Position numbers and translations under genes: made by a program. Below, one piece after another: positions 1-11,538 of a stretch of 64,000 nt of DNA. The DNA is taken from positions 558,001-622,000 of the forward strand of contig CAUJLY010000004.1 of NCBI GenBank assembly GCA_963281155.1, read 5' to 3'. The DNA comes from Rhabditophanes sp. KR3021. Taxonomy: Eukaryota; Nematoda; Chromadorea; Rhabditida; Alloionematidae. Under the pieces are notes generated by a model. That model was given only the letters and a program-made list of their open reading frames with translations, was not told where the DNA came from and ran no database searches. The number at the start of each line of letters is the position of its first letter. Position 1 is the first letter of the stretch.

Positions 1-1226
1 AACTCCAAAATAAATATCTGTCAAAAGATAAGTTTGAAAATAAATTTCTTTTGACATAAAATTAGCTCCTTCTAACTTGATTCCTTTTTCTCCATTGTAA
101 ATTTGTTCCATTTTACTCATTAAAGCTTGTGTGAAATATAAGTTGGAAGTAGGTGAGTTATAAAGTAATGGCAATATCACAGAAATCTTTAGAGGTATGT
201 TATTAGGATGCTCCATTATATTTTCCGAGTCTTTTTGAATTATATAATTAGACAATTGCATTCCTACATTGGTTTGACAAATTCGGGCACTACTATTTTT
301 GTGACAGTGAATAATTTCCTTTTTGAATTTAAAAATGTCTCCTTCATTTAGGTGAGAGCAGATCTTTTCGTGATTTCCTGTTGCGTTTAGATTTAAGCAC
401 ATCGAATAGAGAGGTAAATTAAATGAGTAAGGAAGAGAATATTTGGGAATATTTGAATGTGTGTCTGAAATATCTAACTTTTCTTGACTTGCCATAACGG
501 CATGAACTATTTCGTCGATTTGACAAAGCTCCTTGAATGTTTGAAAGGTAAATAGATCATTGAACGATTTGACTTCAAAGATCACCTTTGAAAAAATATC
601 TATTGATGTGTATGGTATTTGACTTCCTAAAGCTACATACTGAAAGCAAGGATTTTTTATGTCTTCAATTGATGGTGCTTCGAATGTTCCGTATTCATCA
701 TAATTGACTGTAAATGTATCGATGGTGGAAGTTGATGGTGGAGATTCAGTCACCAAATCCCAATAATTGTCTGGCGTCGTATTTTGAATGTCTGTCCTTG
801 AATTTTCATTATCCATTCTCGTATTTCCAGCTAAACTTCGTTTAAATCTACTTGTATTGAAATGCTTCAATTTAATTATCTCAAATGCCGATGCAGCTTG
901 ATCTTGCAAATTATAGACAGCTAGTCTACCGTTTGATAATTGTGTATTTCTGGTTTCGAAGCCCTATAAACGTTAATTAGTTCCAATTTTAGAAATAAGC
1001 TTTACCATCCTCGGATCCGTTGTAAAACCATCTAAATTATAAAGCAAAGCTAAAGTTGTCAAAACAATGGCAATTCCATTAACTGATATCAACACCAAAT
1101 AAGGATGATTAAAAATAAAGTCTATGTACCTTTAAAAAGAATAAGTATTCATTTAATTAAAAAAACTTACACACTAGAAATACCATTCGAAGCCGAATCA
1201 ATCTTTTTTCTTATTTTTGTAAACAT
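1..1226 (-). CDS. disp: Dispatched homologue, N-terminal part (runs off left edge)
   Basis: Dispatched is an RND-family membrane transporter that releases lipid-modified Hedgehog-type ligands. Three exons read in phase: 1171-1226, 1006-1129 and 1-963 (open at the edge), separated by introns of about 41 and 42 bp. The start is the ATG at 1226; an in-frame stop lies upstream. Residues 20-45 form the first membrane span, followed by GFETRNTQLSNGR, which matches the GFEPRGT block that follows TM1 in Dispatched, then a long luminal loop with FEVKSFNDLFTFQ and CQIDE resembling the family's loop. The sterol-sensing domain would lie beyond the left edge and is not seen. A patched-related protein is the alternative, but the GFE-R-T block favours Dispatched. 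Confidence 0.78.
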
Positions 1227-1536
1227 GTCTTCACACAATTTATCTAAGAGTACACCGATGTTTAGTAATAAGATTTAATGCAACAAACGTATACTATGTA
1301 TTATTTGCTCCCTTCGACGATAATAAAAGTGTGGTAAATATGATATTACATCATAGCATTATTAAATATAATTTTCTTTACACAAAAGGACTATGTCTAA
1401 CCCCTTGTAAGAAGTGATGATGCATAAAAGTAATTTTATTTAAGCTTCAAATTAACAATAAGATTGAGCATTGTAAAATGGACATTACAAAGTTTTTGTA
1501 TTTGGATAGGCACGAAAGAGTAAACATTCGTATTTG
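1227..1536. other. Short intergenic spacer
   Basis: This AT-rich stretch lies between the dispatched start and the stop codon of the dehydrogenase gene, which is on the same strand. It must hold the dispatched promoter and the 3' end of the dehydrogenase transcript. No further gene or motif is visible. Confidence 0.5.
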
Positions 1537-3516
1537 TTAGACTTTTGATCGGTTTTGGTTGATACTTGCTTGACGCAGACCCTCGTTAACGGCAAACCAT
1601 TTGTGTGGATCTAAATTTATTTTTATGGTTACTTTAATTGTGGATACTAATTTGAAATTACATTTTTGGTACCAATAATCAAGGCGTTTGATGATGGTAT
1701 CATAGCCGATTATCGTTTCAGCCCATTTCATTGGACCGCCAGTGGTAGAAGGAAAGCCTAGTGCAAATATTCTAAATATTTGGTATTATTAGCAGCTGAT
1801 GTTCAAACATACTTCATTAGGTCTATGGACTGCGGGGAGTCAATTATCCCCTCTTCGAGGCATTTGAAGGCTTCGTTGATGTATGGAAACAAAACGAATT
1901 GAATGATGTCCTAAACATTAAAAAATAAAAGGAAATATGAGTTGTACAAATAAATTGTGACATTAAATGCATAGATGAATTGCAACATTAAATGTATAGA
2001 TGAATTGCAACATTAAATGCACAAATAAATTGAAACACTAAATGTATAACAAATTGAAAGAATACTTACCTGATCGGATTCAAGGCCAAAATCTTTTCTT
2101 TGATACTTCTTCAAACTATCAATTTTCCTTTCAACTTCCTCGTCATTTGATTTGATACCCTTTGCATCATATTTAAAAAACCCTCTCCCAGTCTTTCTTC
2201 CATACCTTTCCTGACTAACCAACCACTTTTGGAGTTCACCAAACGTCATGTCATGCTCCTCGCAAATTTTACTATACACATCCAAACCTATAAAACATGA
2301 CCCATTATTTACACCAACCCACCATCAAAATATCCATTTTAATTAACTCACCATTCATATCACTCATAGTCATAGGACCCATAAGGAATCCAAATTGCTT
2401 GAAGATACCGTCTACTTGGCTTGGATACAGTCCAAAGCCATTCGCCAACTCCGATACAATGCCAACATACACAAACAAAAGTCTATTAAAAAGAAAACCG
2501 ACGCAAGACTTAACCAACACGGGAAACTAAAAAGGAATAAAATAAAAATGTAATAACATCCACCTAAAAATAGCTTTCTTTGTTTGGTCTGAATAAAGAT
2601 CACCATCCTACACATCTCATAAAACCACCACCCTTAATAAAGTCCAAATTTAATTAAAAAAACGAACCTTTTCCATTTTTTGGGTGACTTCAAACACCGT
2701 CGCCACACTTAATCCCCTCGTTGAGTTGCCATAAACAATTTCAATAATTTTAATAATGTGTGGTGCATTAAAGAAATGCATGCCAATAAAATTGAAGGGC
2801 TTGATGGCATCAGCAAGCTATAAAAAAGATTTTTAATTAACTTTTATAGTCTTTACCTCATCTATGTCGAGACTTGAAGTGTTTGATCCGACGAGGCAAG
2901 ATGGCTTTAGTATTGACTTAAGCTTGCAAAATAGTTCTTTCTTAATTGGCATTGACTCAAAGATGGCTTCGATAACCTAAAAGGAAGGAACAAAGACGTC
3001 ACTAATGGTATGAATTAATTAAATGTAGTGCTGGATTTTTATGGGTTCAAGGGGTGGAGATATGTGTGTGTGAAGGGTGTTATATAAGTTGCCAAACGTG
3101 CCATATCAACACTTCCCAACTCTTCCACATTTGTTGAGTATCTTATGTTTGTGGTGATGTTGGTGGAATCCTGTGGTGTAAGTCTTTTTAGAGACACTTC
3201 CCGACTCAGCATTGTCTGGATTCGATGTTTGGCTGCTTCGAGAGCCTATAAATATGGGAAATTATTTGAAGACGTCATTTATTTTTGTTACGTTTGGGTT
3301 ATTTTCTATTAAAATGACTTGGTAGGAAGCACTGGCTGAGGCAATTACTATCCCAGCTCCCATTGTTCCTCCACCTATGACTCCTATTTGGGTGATTGAG
3401 GGAATGGTGCCTTTGTAATTATCCCATGTCTCGCCAGTTGTAGGTAATTGCCATTTGGCTGTAGATTGAATAGCTTCCAAGATATATTGTCTCGTTTGGT
3501 CATTTAGTCTTTCCAT
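1537..3516 (-). CDS. 3-hydroxyacyl-CoA dehydrogenase, EHHADH-type without the hydratase half
   Basis: Predicted to oxidise L-3-hydroxyacyl-CoA with NAD+ in beta-oxidation. Eight exons join in phase to about 454 residues: 3292-3516, 3102-3245, 2857-2976, 2668-2817, 2352-2526, 2070-2287, 1813-1910 and 1537-1771. The Rossmann motif GVIGGGTMGAGI lies at residues 44-55, then VIEAIFESM, SCVGFLFNRL, and a second C-terminal dehydrogenase domain ending in GFPSTTGGPMKW. The protein aligns with the last 450 or so residues of the roughly 720-residue peroxisomal bifunctional enzyme. It starts exactly at the linker helix, so the N-terminal enoyl-CoA hydratase domain is absent. The C-terminus is SKV, close to the peroxisomal signal SKL. 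The second intron appears to use a GC donor (3101-3100). A divergent promoter is shared with the neuropeptide gene at 3794. Confidence 0.85.
1946..2057. repeat. Intronic minisatellite, about 25 bp unit, 4-5 copies
   Basis: Imperfect head-to-tail copies built around AATTGCAACATTAAATG, separated by short variable spacers such as TATAGATG and CACAAATA. The array fills most of the intron between exons 6 and 7 of the dehydrogenase gene and stops a few bases before the splice donor of exon 6. Confidence 0.85.
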
Positions 3517-3793
3517 GATCAGTGAATGAATGGTAAATTAGGTAGTAATAATGTTTCGTCTTGTTTATATAGATTGATTTCTATACAAACTACAGACTAC
3601 AATCATTAACACCGACCATTTTATATTGTATTCAAGTAAACGAATCTTGTCCCAAGTAATTTCCATAAAAGCCTTTTGTTAATTGCTTTTCCCATTAAAA
3701 AAACATAACCTAATTTGATATGAACGATAAAAAAATGAAAAAACGCAAAATAAAGGAAAAATATTTATAATTTCAGTGTTAACTATTATTGAA
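3517..3793. promoter_or_regulatory. Divergent promoter region
   Basis: A 277 bp AT-rich gap separates the start codons of two genes transcribed away from each other, the dehydrogenase (-) and the neuropeptide precursor (+). It must contain both core promoters. No specific factor site can be named with confidence. Confidence 0.45.
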
Positions 3794-4108
3794 ATGGCGA
3801 AAATAATTTATTTTTTGGCTTTACTAGTTGTTGTTCAATTGGTCGGGGCAAATTGGGCTCCTATGAACACAAAGTCTTTTGATGTAGATGCTTACAATCA
3901 GTTTTTGTCTGATTTTGAAGAGAAACATGAATTTCATCCGTAAGTACTTGTTAATATTTGAGATAAGTTTGGTAACTAAATGGATTTTAGTAAAGCTGTC
4001 AAGAGAAATTGTTTCTTATCAGCTGGTCTTTCTCACGGATGCGATTTAGCTTCAATGCTCCACAACAAATTCAACAAATTCCAGTCTTTTGCCGGACCAG
4101 GGCGTTAA
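3794..4108 (+). CDS. Calcitonin/DH31-type neuropeptide precursor
   Basis: Two exons (3794-3939 and 3991-4108, 51 bp intron) encode an 87-residue secretory precursor. Residues 1-19 are a hydrophobic signal peptide ending near VGA. A dibasic KR at 53-54 precedes one peptide, residues 55-85, beginning NCFLSAGLSHGCD and ending FAGP. It is followed by GR and the stop, so Gly86 supplies a C-terminal proline amide. The two cysteines (56 and 66) would form an N-terminal ring. Calcitonin-family peptides have an N-terminal ring and a Pro-amide, and arthropod DH31 ends in GP-amide, so this copy has a ring plus a DH31-like tail. The likely receptor is a class B GPCR, not seen here. An AATAAA lies at about 4272. 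The splice signals are canonical and the phases agree. Confidence 0.8.
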
Positions 4109-5019
4109 TTTTAAACCAATGACAAAGAATCTTTTTTCATTATTCAGTGATCTACACAAACACATTCAAAGACACCACGACAAGACTACCTTCAAAGGAC
4201 TGATATACACTCACCATTAAATTGTTTTGACATAAATATATATAATAACTCTTTATTATTTAAATGTTTCGAATAAAGATGAAAGGGAGACAAACTTGGC
4301 TTTTAATTATTTATTGTTGGACTTGTACTTTACATTTATTCAGAGTGTGTATTTGCATAAATTAGATTTTGGCTGTAGAATAATGTACAAAATGACTTAA
4401 TATTAAATCGGTCTAATTCATTTGATAGATAAACTTTACAGAAAGATGTTAAAAGTGTTTTTAAGACACTGCTTTTCGGTGCTTTTTCAAGAATAAAAAA
4501 TCAAGGGACATTTACATTCGCATATTTGTTAAATTTTCAAAAAGTAATTTCTAAAAAGTAGAATTTTGTTGGATCATCTATTATCAAGGCATGACCATAT
4601 TAATATTTCTATGAATCCAAATTTCAATGAAACAAGAAGCGTAATAAGAAAATGAGTATACTTTCTTAACTAACCAATTTTTGTTGACTTGATTGTTTCG
4701 AACAAGACAATTAAGTATAACAATGATATCTTTTCTTTTCTTAAGAGTATTGAGATGTGGGAAGTTAACTGTTTTGGAAAGACGAGATATTACATTGCAC
4801 AATAATCCAGTACTACAATATTTAAAACATCAATGCTAATTGTTTCAAATGTAGTGTAGGCATCTTTTTTGTAGACAGGACTTCGAGGGCAGCATATACT
4901 TTTCCGTACGTAAAGCAAAGTGAGCCTATCTCTTCTTGATACAGTTATCTTCAAAAATTATAGTCGTATTTGTGGTCAACATTATGAGGTACCAAAATGA
5001 TCCGAACTTATTGGAGAAG
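4109..5019. other. Intergenic stretch, no convincing gene
   Basis: It holds the 3' flank of the neuropeptide gene and AT-rich sequence. A 72-codon frame on the minus strand (4584-4802) has no recognisable domain, signal peptide or splice context and is probably chance. Confidence 0.4.
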
Positions 5020-5360
5020 AGTTGATTAAATGATGCAAGATTGAAGTTTGGTGATGGATACATATGTGTGTCTAGAATTATACTGGCTGGACACAGTACA
5101 TACTTGTATAATCTGCTTAGGAAAGACGCCAATAAAGGTAACTTAGATTCACTTAAATATAATTTATTTTATCATAATTTAGGTGAATTTGAGAAAATGA
5201 AGTTAGCAGAGTTCAAAGGTTGTTACGAGTATATTGACTTGATGGAAAATGAATTTAAGATCGATGGGGAAAAGTTTTTGTCTTTGTTGCGGGTTTAGAA
5301 ATGTTAAACGTTCTTGATCTAGGAGGTGAAAACTTCTTAATATTGAATTACCATGTCATA
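5020..5360 (+). pseudogene. BTB-domain-like remnant
   Basis: A reading frame containing KFGDGYICVSRIILAGHS resembles the core of a BTB/POZ fold (the D-V-L-V-G-D-F-x-A-H-K-x-V-L-A pattern). A perfectly formed 45 bp intron (GTAACT...TTTAG, about 5138-5182) joins it to GEFEKMKLAEFKG and MENEFKIDGEKFLSLL, which fit the later BTB strands and helices. The frame stops at 5298, but similar sequence continues one frame over, suggesting a frameshift. No start codon or upstream exon could be paired with it. It could instead be a young rapidly evolving BTB gene with a missed exon. Confidence 0.4.
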
Positions 5361-5951
5361 AGCGTTATAGTTCCAAAATTTTAATATAAATAGTTATCTA
5401 CTATATTTCTTTATTTTTGATGAATAAAAGGTAATAAATAAATGTTCGGAATGTGTCTTTGTTTGATTCAGTGCCTTTTAATCGTTTGCATAAGAAAGAT
5501 GTCTTAATATCATTGCACAAACATCTTGTCTATATTAAATTTGTATGATATAACGGCATCAAATCAAGATATTATTTCCAATTAATATATATTGTAATCA
5601 AAACCTTGTACTTGTATTTAAAAGAACATACAGTACCTTGGTATGAGAAATTATTATTACAGTTGTTGTTGCAGTCGGAGACAAATCTATCCTTAATTAA
5701 AAATTGCTTTGATATTACTCATATCGGTGAGACATTCCATTTAAAATAATAATAAATATTTTTGTTGCATTAAATTTTATCTAATCATGTTGGTTTTCAG
5801 ATCGACTTGTCTGTAGATTGATGTCTCATATTGAGTCGATTTCCGAACCGTCCAAACCAAGAACATTACTGATTAGATAAGCTCTTGTAGACTTGCCCAT
5901 CATAAAAATAGTTTATAAGGTGAAAGTAGAAATGAATAAATCATTTTCAAA

Positions 5952-6299
5952 ATGACTTCTAATAAGCTATTTGGATGTATTTTATTAATTGGTTTGACAA
6001 GTTCTTGTTTAATTAAGGCAGATTCAACTCCGCAATGTAATATGTGCAAATATATTATATCTATTGCCGAAAAGAATTATGTCGAAAATGAACCTGAAGC
6101 TAATTTATCAAACTTATTAACTCAAGGATGTTATTATTTAATGCAAACTGCCGGAGGAGGTGCTGGTAGTGCTTGTTTAAATCTTGTTCATAAAAACATT
6201 GATACTTTGTATGCGGACTTTCAAGCTGGAATGATGACTTGCGCCCTTTGTCTTCAACAAAACGTATGTATTCCAAGTGATAACTGCGCTAGTACTTAA
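5952..6299 (+). CDS. Secreted saposin-like (caenopore/amoebapore-type) protein
   Basis: A single-exon protein of 115 residues with a signal peptide (about 1-23, ending near IKA). A saposin B-type domain follows: CNMC at 29-32, Cys60, Cys75, CALC at 97-100, Cys106 and Cys112, with amphipathic helices between. Small secreted saposin-like proteins bind membranes and often kill microbes in the gut, as nematode caenopores do; that role is inferred from the family. The glycine-rich loop GGGAG before Cys75 is unusual. There are two cysteines more than the standard six. Tandem TAA codons end the frame and overlap an AATAAA. Confidence 0.75.
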   Translation: MTSNKLFGCILLIGLTSSCLIKADSTPQCNMCKYIISIAEKNYVENEPEANLSNLLTQGCYYLMQTAGGGAGSACLNLVHKNIDTLYADFQAGMMTCALCLQQNVCIPSDNCAST

Positions 6300-7813
6300 T
6301 AAAGTTTATCTATGATACAAAACTTAACTGATAATACATATGTTAATGGAAAATTATATGATGGAAACTTTTTGCTGAATAATATAATTCTAAATGGTAG
6401 CTGATAATAAAATGTAATCATCTATCCTCAATTATTATTCAATAATAAAATTTAAAATCACGGATATTCTTTTTTTTAAATAGGATGTTTATCATATTAA
6501 CTATCTTACAAAGTTTCCTTGGACTTGTCAACTATTTTAGCACTTTTATTCACGAGCATGCAATCATCCCAAAGCCATTATATTATATTACGTACAGCAG
6601 ATCAACCGTTTTATTATGATTTGCTAGAAGTTGCACTTTATAGCTCTTATTTGCATCATACATGGCTAGCTTGGATGACGTTTTAATTGCATGTATTTTA
6701 GTATTCTCATTTGATAATAATGCTCTTCTATGGTAAGTGGCTCAATTAATTATAAATAAAGAGAATTCTTTCTGGCTAGTAATATTTGCAAGGATGTGTA
6801 GTAGATAAAAAACTTTCCATAATAATAAATCTCGCAATATATGGAATTACAATGATAATTTTATTAACAGTAATAATAACTGAAACTTTGCTTAAATTAA
6901 CAACTTTTTGTAGAAAATGCAATGTTGAATTTAATGTGTTTTTTTAACAATTTAAGAAAAAATGGCATCGCTAAGAAATGTTTAAATAGTTTGTTTAATA
7001 TAATAAAATAAAATCAGATTAAAGCTATACATAAATTTGCTATGCTTTTTAAGTATGTTGTGGTTAACAATTGCATAAAATTAAAATATGTAATGAAATT
7101 TTTTATTAATAAAATGTGTACTTTGATTTACTTAAAATAAATAGTGTGATTTAAGCAAAGTACCTTAAAGCATCTTTTTTATTTAGTTGCTGTAGGCTCA
7201 TTAAACAAATTATTATTTTTAATTAGTACTTTTTTATGGTCATTCGTGATTGTAATCGGTTTTCTTTTTTCATACGTTTATAATTTGGCGTATAAAAGTG
7301 ATGATGTCACCTTGTTAACTGATGTTGCTTTTTTATTATATCGTGTTGCAAGTTCAAACATAAATAATTATGAAACATTTATCATATAGCATATTTTTGG
7401 CAGTATTTAATGGCTTGAACACCAGATCAAACAACTCGCATAAGAGCATTGATGGCCAGCGAGGCTTTGTCCATAACATTACCGTCTTTCTCATAATCTT
7501 CAACACAACCCCTAACTGTAATTCGATAATTATTAGTAAGTAAATTATATGAGCCCGTTAAAAATAAACAGTTATAATTTTGTTTGCTTGCAAAATGCCA
7601 ATAATCGGTAAGGAACTTTGCATATAAATATGTATAAATGTTAAGCAATAGCATTATTAATAAGCACGTATATATTTAATTAATTGCATTTTGGTGCCTG
7701 CAATTTTAACAGAACTTGAAGACAGTTTAATTGGACAAGTCCACGCAAATCCAAGCAACTCCAAAAATCAAAACTTTATTAAAAACCCGTCAACAATGAA
7801 AAATAAATAAACT
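6300..7813. other. Gene-poor stretch between saposin-like and GPCR genes
   Basis: Very AT-rich sequence with no recognisable gene. A 75-codon frame on the minus strand (7427-7654) contains a good acceptor (ATTACAG) before VRGCVEDYEKDG, which weakly recalls the end of a Ly6-type domain. No partner exon or signal peptide was found. Confidence 0.4.
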
Positions 7814-9218
7814 TTAAGCTCCATTCTCTTGCTCGATCTTTCCAAATCTAAAAATATTGAACAACGCCGTAATAACCCTCTTCTTATCACCACTCTTCCC
7901 CGCATTCTTCTTCCAACTAGCATACAAAAAACAATTAGTCGAAGCATCGACCAAGATAAACAAATTACTAATAGCAACTAAATAATTAAATATCGAAACA
8001 GAAGAAAATTCAAATGTCTCCATACAATCCAAAGTCACAGTTAATGCATGTAAAATTAAGAATTTAATAGCAAGCATGACGGCTGTAAAGTTAATATTAT
8101 TTTCATTTGTCTGCTTTTCTCTTTGTTCTTCAATTCGAGCCGAACGAAAGGCCACTTTTTTGCGAATCGTACTTTTGTATGTTAATTGTTTTTCATTTGG
8201 ACTTAGATTAGCTTCGATTGGGGTAGACTTGGCATTTAGATTTATTAGATTTTCACTCTCTTCGGTGCACTTTTTTCGCATCGTGGATCCAGTCATTGCT
8301 TGGCGTTTCTTTAGACTTTTTGAAATTATTAGTTGCGTTGCTACAGTCAATGTCAAGACACAGATAAAAGGTCCTAGAGTTTCGAAAGCATTTCTTAGGA
8401 TAACTCTATAAAAAAATCTATACCAATAGTTCACTCTCAACTCAGTTTGTCTTAATATCAAAATTCCATCCTCACAAACCTATTTAAGTAAAACAATATT
8501 AAATTAGCCCAAATAGTTTACTATTAAATTTATAAAAACAAAAACTTACTATTGCTTTAACTTCAAAATAAGAAGGAATATTGAAAGCAATTGCTCCACT
8601 CACAACTAACAAGGGACTTTTTAAATCCTTGAAATTGATAGCTGAGCAAAATAAGGAAGGAAGTGACATTTCTGACAAATATATGGAACGGGAACCTTTT
8701 CTATCAGTCATGCCTGATGAAATACTTGATTCAACTGCAGGAGTTGCTTTTGTGGAATGGTAGCGTTGGGAACGTCGAAATTGAGTTGACATTGCCCTTT
8801 GACGAAGTCTAAATGGCTGAGACACGGCCCGGTATCGTTGAGAAGTGATAAACATAACGATCCAAACGGAAGCTGTATTAAACGTATTTGAGATTAAGTG
8901 TGACATTAATGTTAACTGATTCGATTCACCTATTTGCCCGAAAAAAACAAAGCAATAAGGGATGACGTAACAATTGACTGCAGAAATCAAAACTATTGTG
9001 TTGCATAGTGCCAATACAGTAACGGCAGATATGAATCTAGTGTTTAATTTCTCTAAATTCGAAATATGCGATATTAACAATATTATATGCACATTTCCGA
9101 ACACTCCAAATACAATTGTAGCAAGTGAAATCGGACCAGATATAAAATCCAATGTTCTTGGATGTAAATTAGGTCTCAAAGATTCAATAGTTCCATTATC
9201 ACAAAAATCTGACTCCAT
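7814..9218 (-). CDS. Class A GPCR, peptide/FMRFamide-receptor-like
   Basis: Two exons (8550-9218 and 7814-8479) with one phase-0 intron of about 70 bp give 444 residues and seven predicted membrane spans. An N-glycosylation site (NGT) sits in the short N-terminus. TM1 contains GVFGNV. The end of TM3 reads FITSQRYRAV, so the usual E/DRY is changed to QRY. Intracellular loops 2 and 3 are long and basic. TM7 reads DASTNCFLYASW, a variant of the NSSxNFxxY seen in nematode and insect FMRFamide-type receptors. This places it in the rhodopsin-like class, most likely as a neuropeptide receptor; the ligand cannot be told. The short, basic C-tail ends in EQENGA. Confidence 0.75.
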
Positions 9219-11538
9219 TTCAAAATTATAATATAAATAAATATTAAAATATTTCTGGAATTTAATAAATGAATTTATATCCCCAAAAACAAATGCCTTT
9301 TATTTATTTGCTTTTATATGATTAACATATAGCAAAACTTAATTTAAGGCATAATAAGAAAAAGGCAAACATTGTAAAATGCAATAATATTTAAACAAAA
9401 ACTCATAAGTGGGTTAAACTATATTAGTGGTTTTAGGCATAAAAAAGTTTGCAAATAATATCTAACTACATTATATTTTAGTGCATAATGTTTCAATTTA
9501 ACTTGTATGCCATACTTTTTTATCCAACGGAATGAATATTTAACAAACAAAATGATTAGATTATAGTTGTCGTATTGGTACACAACACAAAGGTTAACAT
9601 AACATAGATTTGTGAAGTAAACTTTGGAGTGTTTTCAACGCATGTCATGTAAAAAGCAATATAATATATCCATGAAAAGGACAAAATGATCTCTAAAACA
9701 AAAGTTCCTTATCTTAATTTATTCTAACACACTACTATTGCAACTACTACATCTATGTAAATCATTTAAAGTATATATTTGAAAATTTTAAAAAGCTAAT
9801 TTCAGTTGCTTTCATCATGTTGTTTTCGGTTTGATGACACAAAGAAGTGACTTCACAAAGATATTCTATCAAAAAAGGAACTGACTCATTTGGGAATTGG
9901 AAAAAATAATTTATTAAAAGATATTCTTGGATAAGATGGACCAAATTTGGAGGATAAAAGATGCTAAGACATTCAAGATTTATAAGAAAGATATCAACAA
10001 AAATTAATCACTCTACAAGAAGGTATAATTATCTCTATTTTAATCACACACAAAAATAATCTTCAGCTCAATTTGTTCATCGGCTAAAGTGGCTATTATA
10101 ATGGACGAAAAAACACGTATCTTAACAAGACCCTACACATATTTGGAGATAACAAGATTCTTGAGTTGACAAATCTTCCCACAACTTTTCTTTACATCTT
10201 CCTGAGTAAAGACATTTACTAACGCATACAATTTAATGTATCTCCTTTAAGGCAAAAAAAGTAAAGATTATCTGGCTAAACAAATCTATAAGAGTAGCCC
10301 TCTAAGTCCAGCCACCACTAATTCAATTTATTCAATCTAAAAGTTACTCCAAACTAAAGCCAAATAAATGAACTTAATTAGGTAGAGGCATGCAAATATT
10401 AAAAGTAAGTATCAAACAAGTGTTTAAATAAAAGCAAGGAAACAATTTTAAATGTTTAAGAACACATATAAATAAATAAATTTGTTGTTTGTTATGTAAT
10501 GAGCCTCAATTTACACATCTTTTTGGTCGTAAATTTCATCTAATATTTTATTTAAATATAATTAGTATTGTAAATATTATAAATACATAAATACATATAT
10601 ACGATTGTGTTTTGTAACAGTCAAGATAACAAGATGTATTAAAAAGCTATGAATTTAAGGTTCCAAAAACAGTGATTAAGACACAAAATTAGCAATAAGG
10701 AAGAATACTTAAAAGCAAGTTAATCTTTTGTTTCTTTGCCTCAACAAAATTAGTTGTGAAGAGGGAGAAAAAATATAAATAAAATATATAAATAACTAAA
10801 TTATATGGTCTAAAGCTCAACAAATTATTTTTGACTTGCACATTATTTCATAAAAATGATTTATCCTCACATCAAAAGAGGAATGCACACAACTCAAACC
10901 TATTTCTTTTTTATGTTCCTCATTCCTCACAATTTATTTAATACTTTTTGTTTAAGAGAAACCAACAAATTTTGATGACAATTATATTTAACAATCAAAA
11001 AGATATTCACATTTTGATGGTATAAAGAATTAACTCAACTTGTTAACTATTCTCGAAGACTTTCTTTTAATGCACGTCCTTTTGTATCTAAATTAAATTC
11101 ATATTGTTGGGCCGAAACAATTGCTCTAGCGCATCAAACATTTAAAGCTATCTCCTAAACTTGCTTTATGCCATTAGGGACAAATAAAAGTCATGATTTG
11201 TAAGAAGCATTAATTCAATATGGTAACACTTTTTCATTTAATCAAAAAAGTTAGGCTATGTCACACAAAAAACATAACAGTAAACAAAACCTATTCAGGC
11301 CTCTAAGAAATCTTTTTCAAATCTCCATATTTCAACCACACACACACATCCTCCTCTGTCATCATTTAACCAGGAACTAGGCCAGTTGAAATAAATTTAT
11401 TTTTATTATTTCCACCTTATCAAATAAAAAGAGGTGCCAAGTTATGGGAACAAAAAGAGGGTGATATAAATAAAGAAATAAATGATGTTGTGGATAATAA
11501 TTTAAGATAACAAAAAGTGTTTAGTTTATTTGTAAAGT
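9219..11538. other. 2.3 kb intergenic region
   Basis: AT-rich sequence upstream of the GPCR gene and downstream of the distal DGK last exon. Only short random frames occur. No tRNA, repeat array or transposon end was recognised. Confidence 0.5.

Noticed and set aside
2412..2670. Extra coding segment in the 137 bp dehydrogenase intron (2527-2667)
   Set aside because: Reading through gives stops; joining MEK directly to FPVLVKSC reproduces the conserved dehydrogenase core.
7427..7654. Possible Ly6-type protein on the minus strand
   Set aside because: Only one cysteine motif resembles the family; no signal peptide, start or partner exon.
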